Translations under genes and position numbers: made by a program | In this document: positions 9,038 through 18,488 of the stretch, piece after piece | Position numbering within the stretch: position 1 is the first letter of the stretch | Layout of the letters: each line of letters begins with the position of its first letter | The notes under the pieces: model-generated | Database searches by the model: none | What the model was told of the DNA's origin: nothing | Seen by the model: the letters and a program-made list of their open reading frames with translations, nothing else | Source of the DNA: an uncultured Campylobacter sp. | Lineage (GTDB): Bacteria > Campylobacterota > Campylobacteria > Campylobacterales > Campylobacteraceae | DNA length: 64,000 bases | NCBI RefSeq assembly: GCF_905373215.1 | Contig: NZ_CAJPRT010000011.1 | Location: 1 to 64,000, forward strand | Direction of reading: 5' to 3'

Positions 9038-10009
9038 CTACGCTCCCGTGCAAATTTGCCCCGCATATACAACGAAGTAGCGAAGCAGAATGACGCCGCA
9101 AAGCACGACGAAAGAATTTAAAACTATAAACGCAGGCTTGTAGGCGTGGTTTTTCAGTGCCGTAAAGGCGATGATGATCGGAGCGATGAGCCCCGTGCCT
9201 AAAACGCCGATCCAGAAAATTTTGCCGTAAACCTCGTGCGTCAAAGCCTGCTGTGCCGCAAGCGCGCTCGTGCCGCCCTCAAAATACATCCCAACAAACA
9301 GAATGAATAAAAGCGGAATCTCAAAGAGTATCGCGCGCAGATCAAGCACCAAAAGGTATTTTATGCTATCTTTGTTTAACGAGCCTTTAAAAAATAGAAG
9401 CCCCACTAAAATGCTCGCCGCAATGCCGCTGGAAAAGCCGGATAGCAGAAATAAAATCGGCAGCACCGGAGTATTCCAAAGCGGAATTTTCATTACCGCG
9501 CTTAACAAAAAGCCCGTATATGCGCCCACGCAAAGAGCAAGGATAAATAAAGCTCGCTCGAAAGCTTTGGAGGCTTTGGCGAATGAGCTTAGTAAATTTA
9601 CGATAGGGCGTAGGAACGCAAGTAGTTTAAATTTACAAATTTCCTCGCCGAATACGCATAGCGTAAATACAAAGCTAAACGGCACGTAGATCAAAAGCGC
9701 CAAAACACCGAGGCTCATCACCGAGCCAAAGTTAAATTTGATCAGCAAAAGATAAAAGCTAAATGGCTTGCCCAGATCAAAGATCAAGAGCAAAAGCCCC
9801 GCGCAGATCGCAAACGGCGCCGTGATCGCTCCCGCTCTAATCATCGCATCCCAGATGGAATTTTGCTCGCTTTCGTGGCGGTTCCATTTAACTAAAAGCG
9901 CCACCATCGTCGCTCCCGCGCTAAGACCCGCCAAAAATAGATAAATCGCAATCGGCCAAGGCCAGTAAATTTCAGAGTATTGGCTCATATCACCCCACAT
10001 ATTATTCAT
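9038..10009 (-). CDS. psrC: NrfD/PsrC-type membrane anchor of polysulfide/thiosulfate reductase
   Basis: 323-residue integral membrane subunit with about eight to nine helices. Family marks are YWPWPIAIYLFLAGLSAGA near the N-terminus and the FDLGKP stretch near residue 75. It takes electrons from menaquinol and passes them to the ferredoxin-like subunit encoded just upstream; the genes overlap by 8 bases. Together with the next two genes it forms a complete PsrABC-type complex. The choice between polysulfide, thiosulfate and tetrathionate as acceptor cannot be made from this subunit. Confidence 0.88.
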   Translation of the reverse strand: MNNMWGDMSQYSEIYWPWPIAIYLFLAGLSAGATMVALLVKWNRHESEQNSIWDAMIRAGAITAPFAICAGLLLLIFDLGKPFSFYLLLIKFNFGSVMSLGVLALLIYVPFSFVFTLCVFGEEICKFKLLAFLRPIVNLLSSFAKASKAFERALFILALCVGAYTGFLLSAVMKIPLWNTPVLPILFLLSGFSSGIAASILVGLLFFKGSLNKDSIKYLLVLDLRAILFEIPLLFILFVGMYFEGGTSALAAQQALTHEVYGKIFWIGVLGTGLIAPIIIAFTALKNHAYKPAFIVLNSFVVLCGVILLRYFVVYAGQICTGA

Positions 10010-10568
10010 AGTGTCCTCCTTTTTTGTTTTTGATATTCGCTAGGCGCGGTTTGGTGTTTAGATACGCTTTGGGATATTCTACGCTTGTTTTGGCTAGCAG
10101 CTTACTTACCTCGGAATTTACGTCATTTACGTCGCCGAAAGTTAAAGCATCCGTTGGGCACACGCTTACGCAAGCGGGCTGCAAGCCTTTGTTTGTGCGG
10201 TTCGTGTAACAAAAGGTGCATTTGCCGATAGCGTGCGTGACGGGATCTACAAACCTTGCGTCGTAAGGACAGGCCAGGATGCAGTATTTGCAGCTGACGC
10301 AAAGCCTCTCGTCTATGAGCGTTACGCCGTCTTTGGTTTTAAAGCTCGCTCCCGTAGGGCAGACGTCCACGCAGGGGCTATCCTCGCACATAACGCAGCT
10401 GGCGCGCGAATAATCCAGCTTTAAATTTGGAAAAACGCCGCTTGTTTTGCCGTGCACTTGCAGCCTATAAACGCCGCTCGGCACGCCGTTTTCGTTTCTG
10501 CACGCAACCGAACAGGCTTGGCAACCTATACATAAATTTTCGTCGTGAATCATTATGAGTTTTTTCAT
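10002..10568 (-). CDS. psrB: Four-cluster ferredoxin-like electron-transfer subunit (PsrB/PhsB type)
   Basis: 188 residues with four cysteine groups: CIGCQACSVAC, CVMCEDSPCVDVCP, CVSCKYCILACP and CTFCYTNR followed by CVSVCP. That is the pattern for four [4Fe-4S] clusters in DMSO-reductase-family beta subunits. It carries electrons from PsrC to PsrA on the periplasmic face. I chose the ATG at 10568 (AAAGGGGCGG upstream) over a TTG at 10583 that overlaps the psrA stop. It has no signal peptide of its own and should be exported with PsrA. Confidence 0.9.
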   Translation of the reverse strand: MKKLIMIHDENLCIGCQACSVACRNENGVPSGVYRLQVHGKTSGVFPNLKLDYSRASCVMCEDSPCVDVCPTGASFKTKDGVTLIDERLCVSCKYCILACPYDARFVDPVTHAIGKCTFCYTNRTNKGLQPACVSVCPTDALTFGDVNDVNSEVSKLLAKTSVEYPKAYLNTKPRLANIKNKKGGHYE

Positions 10569-10579
10569 AACCGCCCCTT

Positions 10580-12844
10580 TCAAATTTTAACTATATCGAC
10601 GCCGACGTTGGTTACCATCGTGCTTACCACAGGACCCGCAGCGGGATCGAGAAGGACGCTTTGGTTCGTGCCTATGCCGTTCGTGCGCTTTAGCCCCGGG
10701 CTTACGTGCCCAAAGCCGTGGTATAAAAATAGGCAATCGTCCCTGATGCCTTGCGTGACGAAAATTTTAGCCTTTTGCTCGCCGAATTTATTTTTAAGCT
10801 TCACGATATCGCCCGTCTTTAGCCCCTCCGCTTTTGCAGAAGCTGGGCTGATCCAAACCGGCGATTCGCTCATCATATCGTTTAAAATTTTGACATTTTG
10901 AGTGTGTCCGTTGGTGTGAAGCGCGGTCTTGCCGGTCATTAGGCAGTATTTGTGTCCGCCAAATACGTCCATACCCTCGGTGTTTAAGCAGCCGTATCCC
11001 GCGAAAAGCTCCTCCACTTTCGGCGCGAAAAGCTCGATCTTGCCGCTCGGGGTTTTAAATTTCATCTGCGAGCTCATCTCGCCGTTTTCGTCCACGAACT
11101 CCGCCGCGGCAGGATATTTATCGATAAATTTAGCTACGAGCTTCGGCTCTCGGTAATACAGCTTCGGCACCTTGTAGCTTACGTAGCCGTTTTTGATTAA
11201 ATTTGCGATTAGCTCGGCGTTGCCTTTGGCTTGCTGCATACGGTATTCGTCGATATTGTTCCAGGTGTAATCTTTATCGATCTTCATCACCCTTGCAAGC
11301 TCTCTAAAAATTTCATAGCCGCACTTTGTATCGCCCACCGGCTCGACGGCTTTGTTTCGCATCACAAATCCCGGCGCGGTGCCGCCTTTGTTTTGAATCG
11401 ATTCATCGCGCTCCAAATAGGTGGATTCGGGCAAGATCACGTCGGCTAGGCACGCGAAGTCGCTCATATACACGTCGATTGCGAGCACGAAGTCTAGCTT
11501 TTTGATCGCTTCTACGCTCTTATCCACGCCCGCAACGTTGATGAGGTGGTTAAAGCGCGTGCTGACCCAACCTTTTACCGGATATGGTTTTTCGCTTAAA
11601 ATCGTAGGCGCGATCTGCATCAAAACGCCGTGTTTGCGCGGCACGAAGAAATTTTCGCTACCTTCTTCGCCGCAGCCGTCGATGCGCGCGGTCTTTGGAA
11701 TTTTAAAATTTTTATCCGGGTTCGAGATGGTAGGAAAAAGATCCTCTTTGCAAAGCGCGTTGAAGGTTTTGGAATCTTTAGAGAAGTAAATTCCGCCCTT
11801 TTTCTCGACGTTTCCCATTAGCGCGTTTGCGATCGCGATGGCGCGCGTGCGGATATATTCGGCTTTGGCTGTCGTGGTTTTGTGACCCCAGTCGATTACG
11901 ACGGCTGGAGCCGCGGCGTAAATTTCATTTGCGATGCGTTCGACCTTATCCGCTTTGATCCCGGTAATGGCCTCTTGCCAAAGCGGCGTCGTATCCTTCA
12001 CGGACTGCCTTAGCTCCTCTAACCCCACGGCGTATTGTTCGATAAATTTTTTGTCGTATTTGTTATCGCGCAACCAGACGTGAATCAGCGCCATCAAAAA
12101 CGCCGCGTCGGTTCCCGGCTTTATCGGCAGCCACTCGTCGGCTTTGGAAGCTACGACGCTAAAGCGCGGATCGAGGACCAAAAGCTTTACATCCTCTCTA
12201 CTTGCGGCTTTTGCGAGCTTTTTGGTTTTTGAGATGTCGATGCCCTCAAAGAGATTGTGGCCGAAATTTACGATGTATTTTGCGTCGCCGTAGTCTCTTT
12301 GCATATTGGCGCCGAAAGTGTGTGGCACGGCGATATTGTAAGTGACCGGGCAACAGGACCAGTGCGAGTAGATGTTCGGACTGCCGTAGGCACAGGCGAA
12401 ATTCATCATCTGTGTGTGGTGCTCGCCCGTTTTAGAGGTGAAAACTACGCTTTGCGGGCCGTATTTTTGCGAAATCTCGCCAAGCTTCTGCGCGCAAATT
12501 TTAAGCGCCTCGTCCCAGCTCGCCTCTTTAAATTTGCCCTCGCCGCGCTCGCCCACGCGAATGAGCGGCTTAATGAGTCTTTGATCGTCGTAGAGCTGAT
12601 TTATGCCCGCGCCTCCGCGCGCACAGACCGAGGTTTTGTTTGAAAAGCGATAGTTGCCCTCGATGAGAGCGCCGCGACCGTCTTTGACGGTCACTTCGAT
12701 AGGACAGCGCGAGGAGCACATCTCGCAAACGCTGGCGACTTTCTTTTCCATCCCGCCGGTAACCGCGCTAGCGTTTAAATTTAGATTTAGCGTCGCTAGC
12801 GTGCCGATTGCGGTGGTGCTTTTTAAGAAATTTCGTCTATTCAT
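10580..12844 (-). CDS. psrA: Molybdopterin oxidoreductase, polysulfide/thiosulfate reductase catalytic subunit
   Basis: 754 residues. A twin-arginine signal (NRRNFLK, residues 2-8) sends the folded enzyme to the periplasm. The FS0 [4Fe-4S] ligands are C40, C43, C47 and C74. The motif SHWSCCPVTYN at 161-170 supplies a cysteine likely to ligate Mo, as in PsrA, PhsA and Nap-like enzymes rather than TorA. It reduces polysulfide or thiosulfate, releasing sulfide. Length and layout fit PsrA/PhsA. It is the first gene of a leftward run psrA-psrB-psrC-regulator-kinase. I saw no clear promoter in the 85 bases upstream. Confidence 0.88.
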   Translation of the reverse strand: MNRRNFLKSTTAIGTLATLNLNLNASAVTGGMEKKVASVCEMCSSRCPIEVTVKDGRGALIEGNYRFSNKTSVCARGGAGINQLYDDQRLIKPLIRVGERGEGKFKEASWDEALKICAQKLGEISQKYGPQSVVFTSKTGEHHTQMMNFACAYGSPNIYSHWSCCPVTYNIAVPHTFGANMQRDYGDAKYIVNFGHNLFEGIDISKTKKLAKAASREDVKLLVLDPRFSVVASKADEWLPIKPGTDAAFLMALIHVWLRDNKYDKKFIEQYAVGLEELRQSVKDTTPLWQEAITGIKADKVERIANEIYAAAPAVVIDWGHKTTTAKAEYIRTRAIAIANALMGNVEKKGGIYFSKDSKTFNALCKEDLFPTISNPDKNFKIPKTARIDGCGEEGSENFFVPRKHGVLMQIAPTILSEKPYPVKGWVSTRFNHLINVAGVDKSVEAIKKLDFVLAIDVYMSDFACLADVILPESTYLERDESIQNKGGTAPGFVMRNKAVEPVGDTKCGYEIFRELARVMKIDKDYTWNNIDEYRMQQAKGNAELIANLIKNGYVSYKVPKLYYREPKLVAKFIDKYPAAAEFVDENGEMSSQMKFKTPSGKIELFAPKVEELFAGYGCLNTEGMDVFGGHKYCLMTGKTALHTNGHTQNVKILNDMMSESPVWISPASAKAEGLKTGDIVKLKNKFGEQKAKIFVTQGIRDDCLFLYHGFGHVSPGLKRTNGIGTNQSVLLDPAAGPVVSTMVTNVGVDIVKI

Positions 12845-12929
12845 AAAAACTCCTTACCTTTAAATTTTGGTAGGAATTCTAAGGCTTCATCGTAAAAATA
12901 AGGTTAATTTTGATAATGCAGCTTTTGGC

Positions 12930-14162
12930 TTAGACTTTTTCTCGAAAGATAAAATGCGTCCTGCGCCGTATTTTAAAGCCATAAAATAGCGCCAGCAGTA
13001 GCAAAATGCTAATTGCACCGCAGATCGCAAGGGCTACGCGAGCGCCCAGTAGCTCGGTAAAAAAGCCCGATATGAGCGCTCCAAATGGCGTACTACCTAT
13101 TAGAAATAGCGCGTATAAGCTAAGCACACGCCCGCGAAATTCGTTGCTTACGTGCATCTGCACGGTGGAGTTGATGCTTGAGTTTGTGATTACGAAAAGA
13201 AACCCTGTCACGGCAAGCCCTGCCGCAGCCCATGCGAAGGAATTCGCAGCCCCAGTAAGAGCTAAGCTCACCCCCATAGCGATCGCGCACGATCTGATTT
13301 TGCGGATGCCAAGTTTATCAAAGACTGCTACGAAAAACGCGCCGCAAAAGGCCCCCACGCCCAGAGCCGACATCAAATATCCAAAGCTTCGCTCATCCGC
13401 ACCCAGGCTAAGCTTAACAAGTGCCGAGATCGTTACATTATAATTTGGCACCAGCGTCGCTACTATAAGCACTATTATCATTAGCTCGCTTAGAATTTTT
13501 TTGTGCAAGACATACGAAATTCCAGCACCGATCGAGGCAAAAACGCCTCCGCTTCTGCTAGATAGCGCAGTAACGGATGGCGGAATTTTTATGAAAAACA
13601 GCGAAACGATGATGCCTAAAAAGCTAAGCGCGTTGAATAAAAAGCAAAAGCCCACGCCCCACAGCGCCATCACGATCCCCGCAAGTGCGGGTCCTGCAAT
13701 ACGAGCGACGTTGAAGGACATAGAATTTAACGCTATGGCGTTGGCTAGATCGCGGGGCGAGTCGATGAGGTCTTTTACCATCGACTGACGGCTCGGGGCG
13801 TCCATGCTGGTAAAGATGCCACTTGCAAAAGCGCAAAATAAAATTTTGCCGAAAGAATATAGCTCGCAAAAGCTCATAACCGCGAAAATTGAGGCGGTCA
13901 CCGCCATGCCTATTTGAGCGAGCAAAAGGATCTTTTTGCGATTAAACTTATCGAGCAGTACACCGGAAAACGGCGTGAAAAGTAGCGCGGGCAAGAACCT
14001 CGCCGCAGCTACGAGGCTGACCTTAAAAGCGTCTGCGGTGATGCTTAGCACTAGCCACGGCAGCGCGACGCTTTGCATCCAAGAACCGATCAGCGAGAGG
14101 TTCATCCCGATCCAATAAATTCTAAAATTCGAGTATTTAAGCGATAGGAAGGGATTTTTCAA
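12930..14162 (-). CDS. MFS exporter, EntS/DHA3-like
   Basis: 410-residue inner-membrane protein with 12 predicted helices. FRIYWIGMNLSLIGSWMQSVA at the N-terminus and FSGVLLDKFNRKKILL in the first loop are typical of the group containing the enterobactin exporter EntS and macrolide-efflux-like proteins. The substrate is unknown. It is read in the same direction as psrA, 85 bases upstream of it, so read-through into psr is possible. Confidence 0.85.
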   Translation of the reverse strand: MKNPFLSLKYSNFRIYWIGMNLSLIGSWMQSVALPWLVLSITADAFKVSLVAAARFLPALLFTPFSGVLLDKFNRKKILLLAQIGMAVTASIFAVMSFCELYSFGKILFCAFASGIFTSMDAPSRQSMVKDLIDSPRDLANAIALNSMSFNVARIAGPALAGIVMALWGVGFCFLFNALSFLGIIVSLFFIKIPPSVTALSSRSGGVFASIGAGISYVLHKKILSELMIIVLIVATLVPNYNVTISALVKLSLGADERSFGYLMSALGVGAFCGAFFVAVFDKLGIRKIRSCAIAMGVSLALTGAANSFAWAAAGLAVTGFLFVITNSSINSTVQMHVSNEFRGRVLSLYALFLIGSTPFGALISGFFTELLGARVALAICGAISILLLLALFYGFKIRRRTHFIFREKV

Positions 14163-14281
14163 CGCACTGCCTTTTGAAATTTTGATTTGAGATTATACAT
14201 TAAATTTTAAAAATTCACTTAAAGATTTAATATTTATAAAAATTTAACGAAAATTTAATATTTCTGAAAAGAAAAATTTTA

Positions 14282-14287
14282 TATACT
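14282..14287 (+). promoter_or_regulatory. -10 box for the PAS-protein gene
   Basis: TATACT, 32 bases before the ATG at 14319. Two copies of ATTTAATATTT lie further upstream, near 14227 and 14255, in a very AT-rich leader. Confidence 0.45.
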
Positions 14288-14318
14288 CTGCAATAAATTT
14301 TTAAGCAAAGGATTAAAA

Positions 14319-14885
14319 ATGCAAAGACCGACTCCGATTAATCAGGAAATCAAACTCGATGAGAAGCGCTATATCGTTTCCAAAACCGATCCGAAGGGCA
14401 TTATCACGTTTGCAAATCCGTATTTTTGTATGATTTGTGGCTATAGTGAGCTTGAGCTTTTGGGGCAGCCGCATAACATCATCCGACATCCGGATATGCC
14501 GCGAATAGCGTTTAAGCTTATGTGGGATACGATACAACAAGGCAAGGATTTTACCGCCGTGGTTAAAAATTTAGCCAAAGACGGGCGCTTTTATTGGGTC
14601 ATTACGGAATTTACTTCTAAAAAAGATCCCGTGACAGGGCAGATCACCGAATACACGGCATTTCGCAAGGCTCCACCAAGATCTGCGATCGAAACTATAG
14701 AGCCAATTTATAGGGCGTTGCTGGATGCTGAAAGAAACGGCGGTATGCAGGCTAGCCAGAAGGCGCTCGTGGACTTTTTAAAAAGCAAAGGTGAGACCTA
14801 CGAGAGCTGGATCGCAAAGGTCTCAGGCAAATCAAATCCGCTCACCGCAATGTTTTTTAAGGCGATGAAAAAGCTTTTTAGCTAG
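14319..14885 (+). CDS. PAS domain protein, CetB/Aer-like redox sensor
   Basis: 188-residue soluble protein. The PAS core at about 18-125 has SKTDPKGIITFANPYFCMICGYSELELLGQPHNIIRHPDMP, which matches the FAD-binding PAS of Aer and CetB, where the stretch NIIRHPDMP is characteristic. In C. jejuni CetB works with the membrane signaller CetA in energy taxis. No cetA-like gene is adjacent here, so the partner must be elsewhere. The C-terminal 60 residues (ALVDFLKSKGETYESW and on) are helical and without a known motif. Confidence 0.8.
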   Translation: MQRPTPINQEIKLDEKRYIVSKTDPKGIITFANPYFCMICGYSELELLGQPHNIIRHPDMPRIAFKLMWDTIQQGKDFTAVVKNLAKDGRFYWVITEFTSKKDPVTGQITEYTAFRKAPPRSAIETIEPIYRALLDAERNGGMQASQKALVDFLKSKGETYESWIAKVSGKSNPLTAMFFKAMKKLFS

Positions 14886-14907
14886 TCCAGTTAAAATTTA
14901 GTGCAAA

Positions 14908-14924
14908 CCCCGCGCAATGCGGGA
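14908..14924 (+). terminator. Possible terminator hairpin after the PAS gene
   Basis: CCCGC, loop GCAAT, GCGGG, 23 bases after the stop codon, followed by ATTATT. The stem is only 5 bp and the T-run is poor, so this is a weak call. Confidence 0.35.
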
Positions 14925-15058
14925 TTATTCGGCTTTGTGCGAGTAAGGCAAATAAAGCAGCGCAAAGCCATCCATTCATAAAATTTTGAAATTCTATGAA
15001 ATTTTAAATTTAGCACCCAAGCTTTGAAATTTTACGTCCACATCAAACGCGCTACAGA

Positions 15059-15673
15059 TCAAAGCCCCTCAAGCGTTATGTCGTAGAGCCTCTCGACAGT
15101 TTCATCGTTTAAATTTAGCGTCTTTTTGCTTCGTAAAAATTCTAAAATTTCATCCTGCGCAAAGCCCGCTCTTTGTGCGCAATGCTCGTGCGCAGGCAAA
15201 AAGCCGCGGCATAGCGCGATATTTTCTAAAATTTCTTCGTCGCATAAAAAACAATATGGCTCGTCGTGCAAGCGCCCCTCAAATTTTAAAATTTCGGCGT
15301 AGCTTTCTACGATTATGCGGCGCGGGTTTTGTTTTCCGAAGTGCGCAGCAGCGTGGTTTAGCAGCTCGTAATAGAATTTATCCAGATGCTCGGCATCTTT
15401 TAGATGTGCGTGCAAAAGCCGCATAAATTGCTGCCAAAATAGCAGCTTCTCGCGGTTTCCGAGCCACGCGTATCCTAGATGCATCACGCCGCTAAGGCGC
15501 GGCAGGAAGTTTTGATTTTGCGAGAGTTCGAAGTCGATTTTATAGCCCTGGATGATATTTGAATGGCGCGCGCCGTAAAAGCGATACGCACGCACGAGCG
15601 CGCTTTCGCTTAGCACGTCCACGATGCAGTCCTCGTCCCTAACCTTGGTCGTTTTTAATATAAATCCTTGCAT
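15059..15673 (-). CDS. recO: DNA repair/recombination protein RecO
   Basis: 204 residues in the short form found in Campylobacterota. The N-terminal OB-fold region begins MQGFILKTTKVRDEDCIVDVLSE; the middle is helical (LFWQQFMRLLHAHLKD); and CFLCDEE with later Cys/His residues recalls the zinc-binding part of RecO. It helps RecR load RecA on single-stranded DNA. The gene is divergent from accD and has a GGAAA site before its ATG. Confidence 0.85.
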   Translation of the reverse strand: MQGFILKTTKVRDEDCIVDVLSESALVRAYRFYGARHSNIIQGYKIDFELSQNQNFLPRLSGVMHLGYAWLGNREKLLFWQQFMRLLHAHLKDAEHLDKFYYELLNHAAAHFGKQNPRRIIVESYAEILKFEGRLHDEPYCFLCDEEILENIALCRGFLPAHEHCAQRAGFAQDEILEFLRSKKTLNLNDETVERLYDITLEGL

Positions 15674-15724
15674 TTTCCTATTTTATCGAAATTCACATAT
15701 AAATTTAAATAAAGAATTTTAGGT

Positions 15725-15730
15725 TATAAT
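15725..15730 (+). promoter_or_regulatory. -10 box for the accD operon
   Basis: TATAAT, 36 bases before the accD ATG at 15767, in the gap divergent from recO. Confidence 0.55.
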
Positions 15731-15766
15731 CAGAAGTTTCATTTCATAGAATTTAAAGGAAATCAT

Positions 15767-16666
15767 ATGAATTTTGGAGATCTATTTTCAAAAATACGTA
15801 GAACGCAGCCCGCACCGAGCGAAGCTCCTACGCACTGGATAAAGTGCCCGGGATGTGGCGCACTGATGTATAGCAAAGAGGTCGAGCAAAATCATAGCGT
15901 TTGCCCCAAGTGTAACTATCACCTTCGTTTTGACGCGCAGGCTCGCATTGATCTGATCTGCGATGAAGGCTCTTTCGTGGAGTACGATCAAAATTTACAG
16001 CCCATAGATCCTCTAAAATTCGTCGATAAAAAATCCTACAAAAAGCGTATCTCCGAGAGCAAGGAAAAAACAGGCAGGTTTAGCGCGGTGATCGCAGGCG
16101 AGGGCGCTATAAGTCGCCAAAAAATTCAGCTCGTGGTGTTTGATTTTAACTTCATGGGCGGAAGCCTGGGCTCTGTGGAGGGCGAAAAGATCGTGCGCGC
16201 CGTAAAACGTAGTCTGGATAAAAACGAGCCGCTAATCATCGTAAGCGCAAGCGGCGGCGCTAGGATGCAAGAAAGCACCTTTTCGCTAATGCAGATGAGC
16301 AAAACCTCCGCCGCGCTTAAAATTTTATCCGAGCATAAAATTCCTTTCATCTCCGTTCTTACTGATCCTACGATGGGCGGCGTAAGCGCGTCGTTTGCAT
16401 GGCTGGGAGATATCATCATCGCAGAGCCCGGCGCTCTCATCGGCTTTGCCGGGCAGCGCGTCATCAAGCAAACTATAGGCGCAGATCTGCCCGAGGGCTT
16501 TCAGAGATCGGAATTTCTGCTCGAACATGGATTAATTGATGCGATCGTGCCTAGAGCCGAGATGAGGCAGTATTTAAGCGATATAATCAACGTGCTTAGC
16601 AAAAACGCCGTGCAGATTGACGACACGAGTGACAAATCGCTACACGAAGAGGGAAGCGAAGAGTAG
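15767..16666 (+). CDS. accD: Acetyl-CoA carboxylase carboxyltransferase subunit beta
   Basis: 299 residues. A zinc ribbon (C27, C30, C46, C49) precedes the crotonase-like carboxyltransferase domain with ASGGARMQESTFSLMQM and DPTMGGVSASFAWLGDI. With AccA it transfers CO2 from biotin to acetyl-CoA in fatty-acid synthesis. Its last base is the first base of the next gene's GTG. The order accD-rlmH-dksA-membrane protein-dus is the one I recall from C. jejuni. Confidence 0.96.
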   Translation: MNFGDLFSKIRRTQPAPSEAPTHWIKCPGCGALMYSKEVEQNHSVCPKCNYHLRFDAQARIDLICDEGSFVEYDQNLQPIDPLKFVDKKSYKKRISESKEKTGRFSAVIAGEGAISRQKIQLVVFDFNFMGGSLGSVEGEKIVRAVKRSLDKNEPLIIVSASGGARMQESTFSLMQMSKTSAALKILSEHKIPFISVLTDPTMGGVSASFAWLGDIIIAEPGALIGFAGQRVIKQTIGADLPEGFQRSEFLLEHGLIDAIVPRAEMRQYLSDIINVLSKNAVQIDDTSDKSLHEEGSEE

Positions 16667-17118
16667 TGCAGATAACGGTAAATTCCATCCAAAAGGGCAC
16701 GGACGAGTTCGCAGGCGCGATAAGTGATTATAAAAAAATGACGGCTAAATTTGCCGCGGTGCGAGATGAGACGTTTTTTAATGCTAATATCGCTCGCGCG
16801 CAAAGCACATCTGCTGAGCTAGCGCTTAAGGCGTATGATGAAGCTTATCTACCGCGCCTTAGCGGATACGTCGTAGCTTTGGATGAGCGCGGACAGGAGC
16901 TAGATAGCATGGAATTTGCGAGTATGCTAAAGGATAAAAGTAGCGTGTCATTTTTCATCGGTGGCGCTTATGGGCTTAGTGAAAATTTTAAGGCAAAAGC
17001 CGATAAAATAATCAGTCTTAGTAGGCTTACGTTAGCGCATAAAATCGCTAAACTTTTGCTCTTTGAGCAAATTTTTCGCGCGCTGTGCATTAACGCAAAC
17101 CATCCATATCACAAATAA
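16666..17118 (+). CDS. rlmH: 23S rRNA pseudouridine-1915 N3-methyltransferase
   Basis: 150-residue SPOUT methyltransferase. The C-terminal signature FIGGAYGLSENF, ISLSRLTLAHKIAKLLLFEQ and ANHPYHK is diagnostic for RlmH. It methylates a pseudouridine in helix 69 on the assembled ribosome. The start is GTG, overlapping the accD stop by one base. Confidence 0.95.
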   Translation: MQITVNSIQKGTDEFAGAISDYKKMTAKFAAVRDETFFNANIARAQSTSAELALKAYDEAYLPRLSGYVVALDERGQELDSMEFASMLKDKSSVSFFIGGAYGLSENFKAKADKIISLSRLTLAHKIAKLLLFEQIFRALCINANHPYHK

Positions 17119-17127
17119 AGGGAAGTA

Positions 17128-17484
17128 ATGAAGAAAAACGAGTTGAAATTTTACAAGAAAATTTTAGAAGAAAAAAGAGAGCAACTCATCGCCAATATTA
17201 ATAGCTCTGTAAATGAAATTTCGGAATTGCGCGAAAATAAAGCTGCGGATGATTTTGACGTAGCGAGCATGAATACGGATTTAAGCATCGAATACTCGCT
17301 AAATGTTAATCAACAAAAGGCGTTTTTAGAGATCGAAAGCGCGCTTAAACGTATCGAAAACGGCACTTATGGGCTTTGCGAGAGCTGCGGCGAGCAGATA
17401 AGCTTAGAGCGTCTTAAGGTAAATCCGGAGGCGAGATTGTGCATTTCGTGCAAGGAACAGGCGGAAAAGCAAAATAGGAGTTAG
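17128..17484 (+). CDS. dksA: DksA/TraR family RNA-polymerase-binding regulator
   Basis: 118 residues. The coiled-coil tip carries D-D-F-D-V-A at 41-46, fitting the DxxDxA motif needed for DksA action in the RNAP secondary channel, and a zinc finger is formed by C84, C87, C105 and C108. It is shorter than E. coli DksA (151 residues), as usual in this phylum. It is expected to tune rRNA and stress promoters with ppGpp. It sits 9 bases after rlmH and 2 bases before the next gene. Confidence 0.9.
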   Translation: MKKNELKFYKKILEEKREQLIANINSSVNEISELRENKAADDFDVASMNTDLSIEYSLNVNQQKAFLEIESALKRIENGTYGLCESCGEQISLERLKVNPEARLCISCKEQAEKQNRS

Positions 17485-17486
17485 CT

Positions 17487-18488
17487 ATGAAAACCAAGCA
17501 ATTCTTTTTATATTCGATCGTCTATATCGCAATCGTCGCGATTTTAGTTTTTACGCAGCAAAGCAGTAGTTATACACTGGGGCTTTTCGGTTTTACGCTT
17601 ACGCTTCCTGTGGCGGTGTGGATCGTACTGCCGTTAATTTTATATATGATTTTGGCGATTTTTCATATCGTTTTTCATAGCTTTGCGTTTTACCGCACAA
17701 AAAGGGCGATTGCAAAGGATCTAAGTGCATACGATGCGATGAGTAAAGAGGTTTTGCTGGGTCTTGATACCAATAAAGACTTTAAAACCGAGTATTTTAA
17801 AGACCCGAGCGAGCTTACTAAAATTTTATCTCCGTGGTACGATAGCACCGGCATAGATGTCAAAAATGAGGATCTAAAAGAGGTCATAGGCGTTATCGAG
17901 AAGGTTAAAAACGGCGAAGTGGCGGATCTGCGAAAATATAAACTTCCTAAAGATAACGGACTATTTTTGCAAAACGAGCTCAATCGCCTCGACGCCGAGC
18001 CTGCGTATGCGTATGAAATTTTAAAAACTAAAGGCGTTTATAGCGAAAATATTACTAAAAAAGCCTATGCCGTAGCGCTTGCCAAAGGAAGCTACGATAA
18101 GATCAAAGCCTATAAAATTCCTCAAGATATAGCCGAGGTAAATATTTTAGTGGATCGCGCGGTGAATGACGCGAGCTTTGAGATCAGTAGCGAGGAACTT
18201 TTTGATCTCGTAAATAATGAAAAATTTAGCGAGCAGGATTTTATCGGCTTTGCTAAAAAGCTAAAAAATCATCTCGCTCCAGAGCAATACAAAGCCTTTT
18301 TCGAGCGGCTCAAAAACGAGAATCAAGAAGCGACCGAGGCATATCTGTACGCGCTATATGAGCTTGGCATGATCGACGAGTTTAGAGAGCAGCTAAGTCT
18401 TGCCGACGGCGACGAGTTTGAGAAGTTTAAAATTCTACTATTTTTGCGTGACAACGGCAAAAACGTCCCTGCGTCGCTGTTATTTTAG
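17487..18488 (+). CDS. Conserved Campylobacter membrane protein (Cj0124c-like by position)
   Basis: 333 residues with two helices at about 8-25 and 30-65, then a soluble helical domain rich in Asp, Lys and Glu. I recognise it by position in the accD block and by general layout, not by a functional motif. The C-terminal part (residues 75-333) has repeated helical blocks such as KAYAVALAKGSYDKIKAYKI that could form a TPR-like solenoid. Function unknown. Confidence 0.7.
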   Translation: MKTKQFFLYSIVYIAIVAILVFTQQSSSYTLGLFGFTLTLPVAVWIVLPLILYMILAIFHIVFHSFAFYRTKRAIAKDLSAYDAMSKEVLLGLDTNKDFKTEYFKDPSELTKILSPWYDSTGIDVKNEDLKEVIGVIEKVKNGEVADLRKYKLPKDNGLFLQNELNRLDAEPAYAYEILKTKGVYSENITKKAYAVALAKGSYDKIKAYKIPQDIAEVNILVDRAVNDASFEISSEELFDLVNNEKFSEQDFIGFAKKLKNHLAPEQYKAFFERLKNENQEATEAYLYALYELGMIDEFREQLSLADGDEFEKFKILLFLRDNGKNVPASLLF

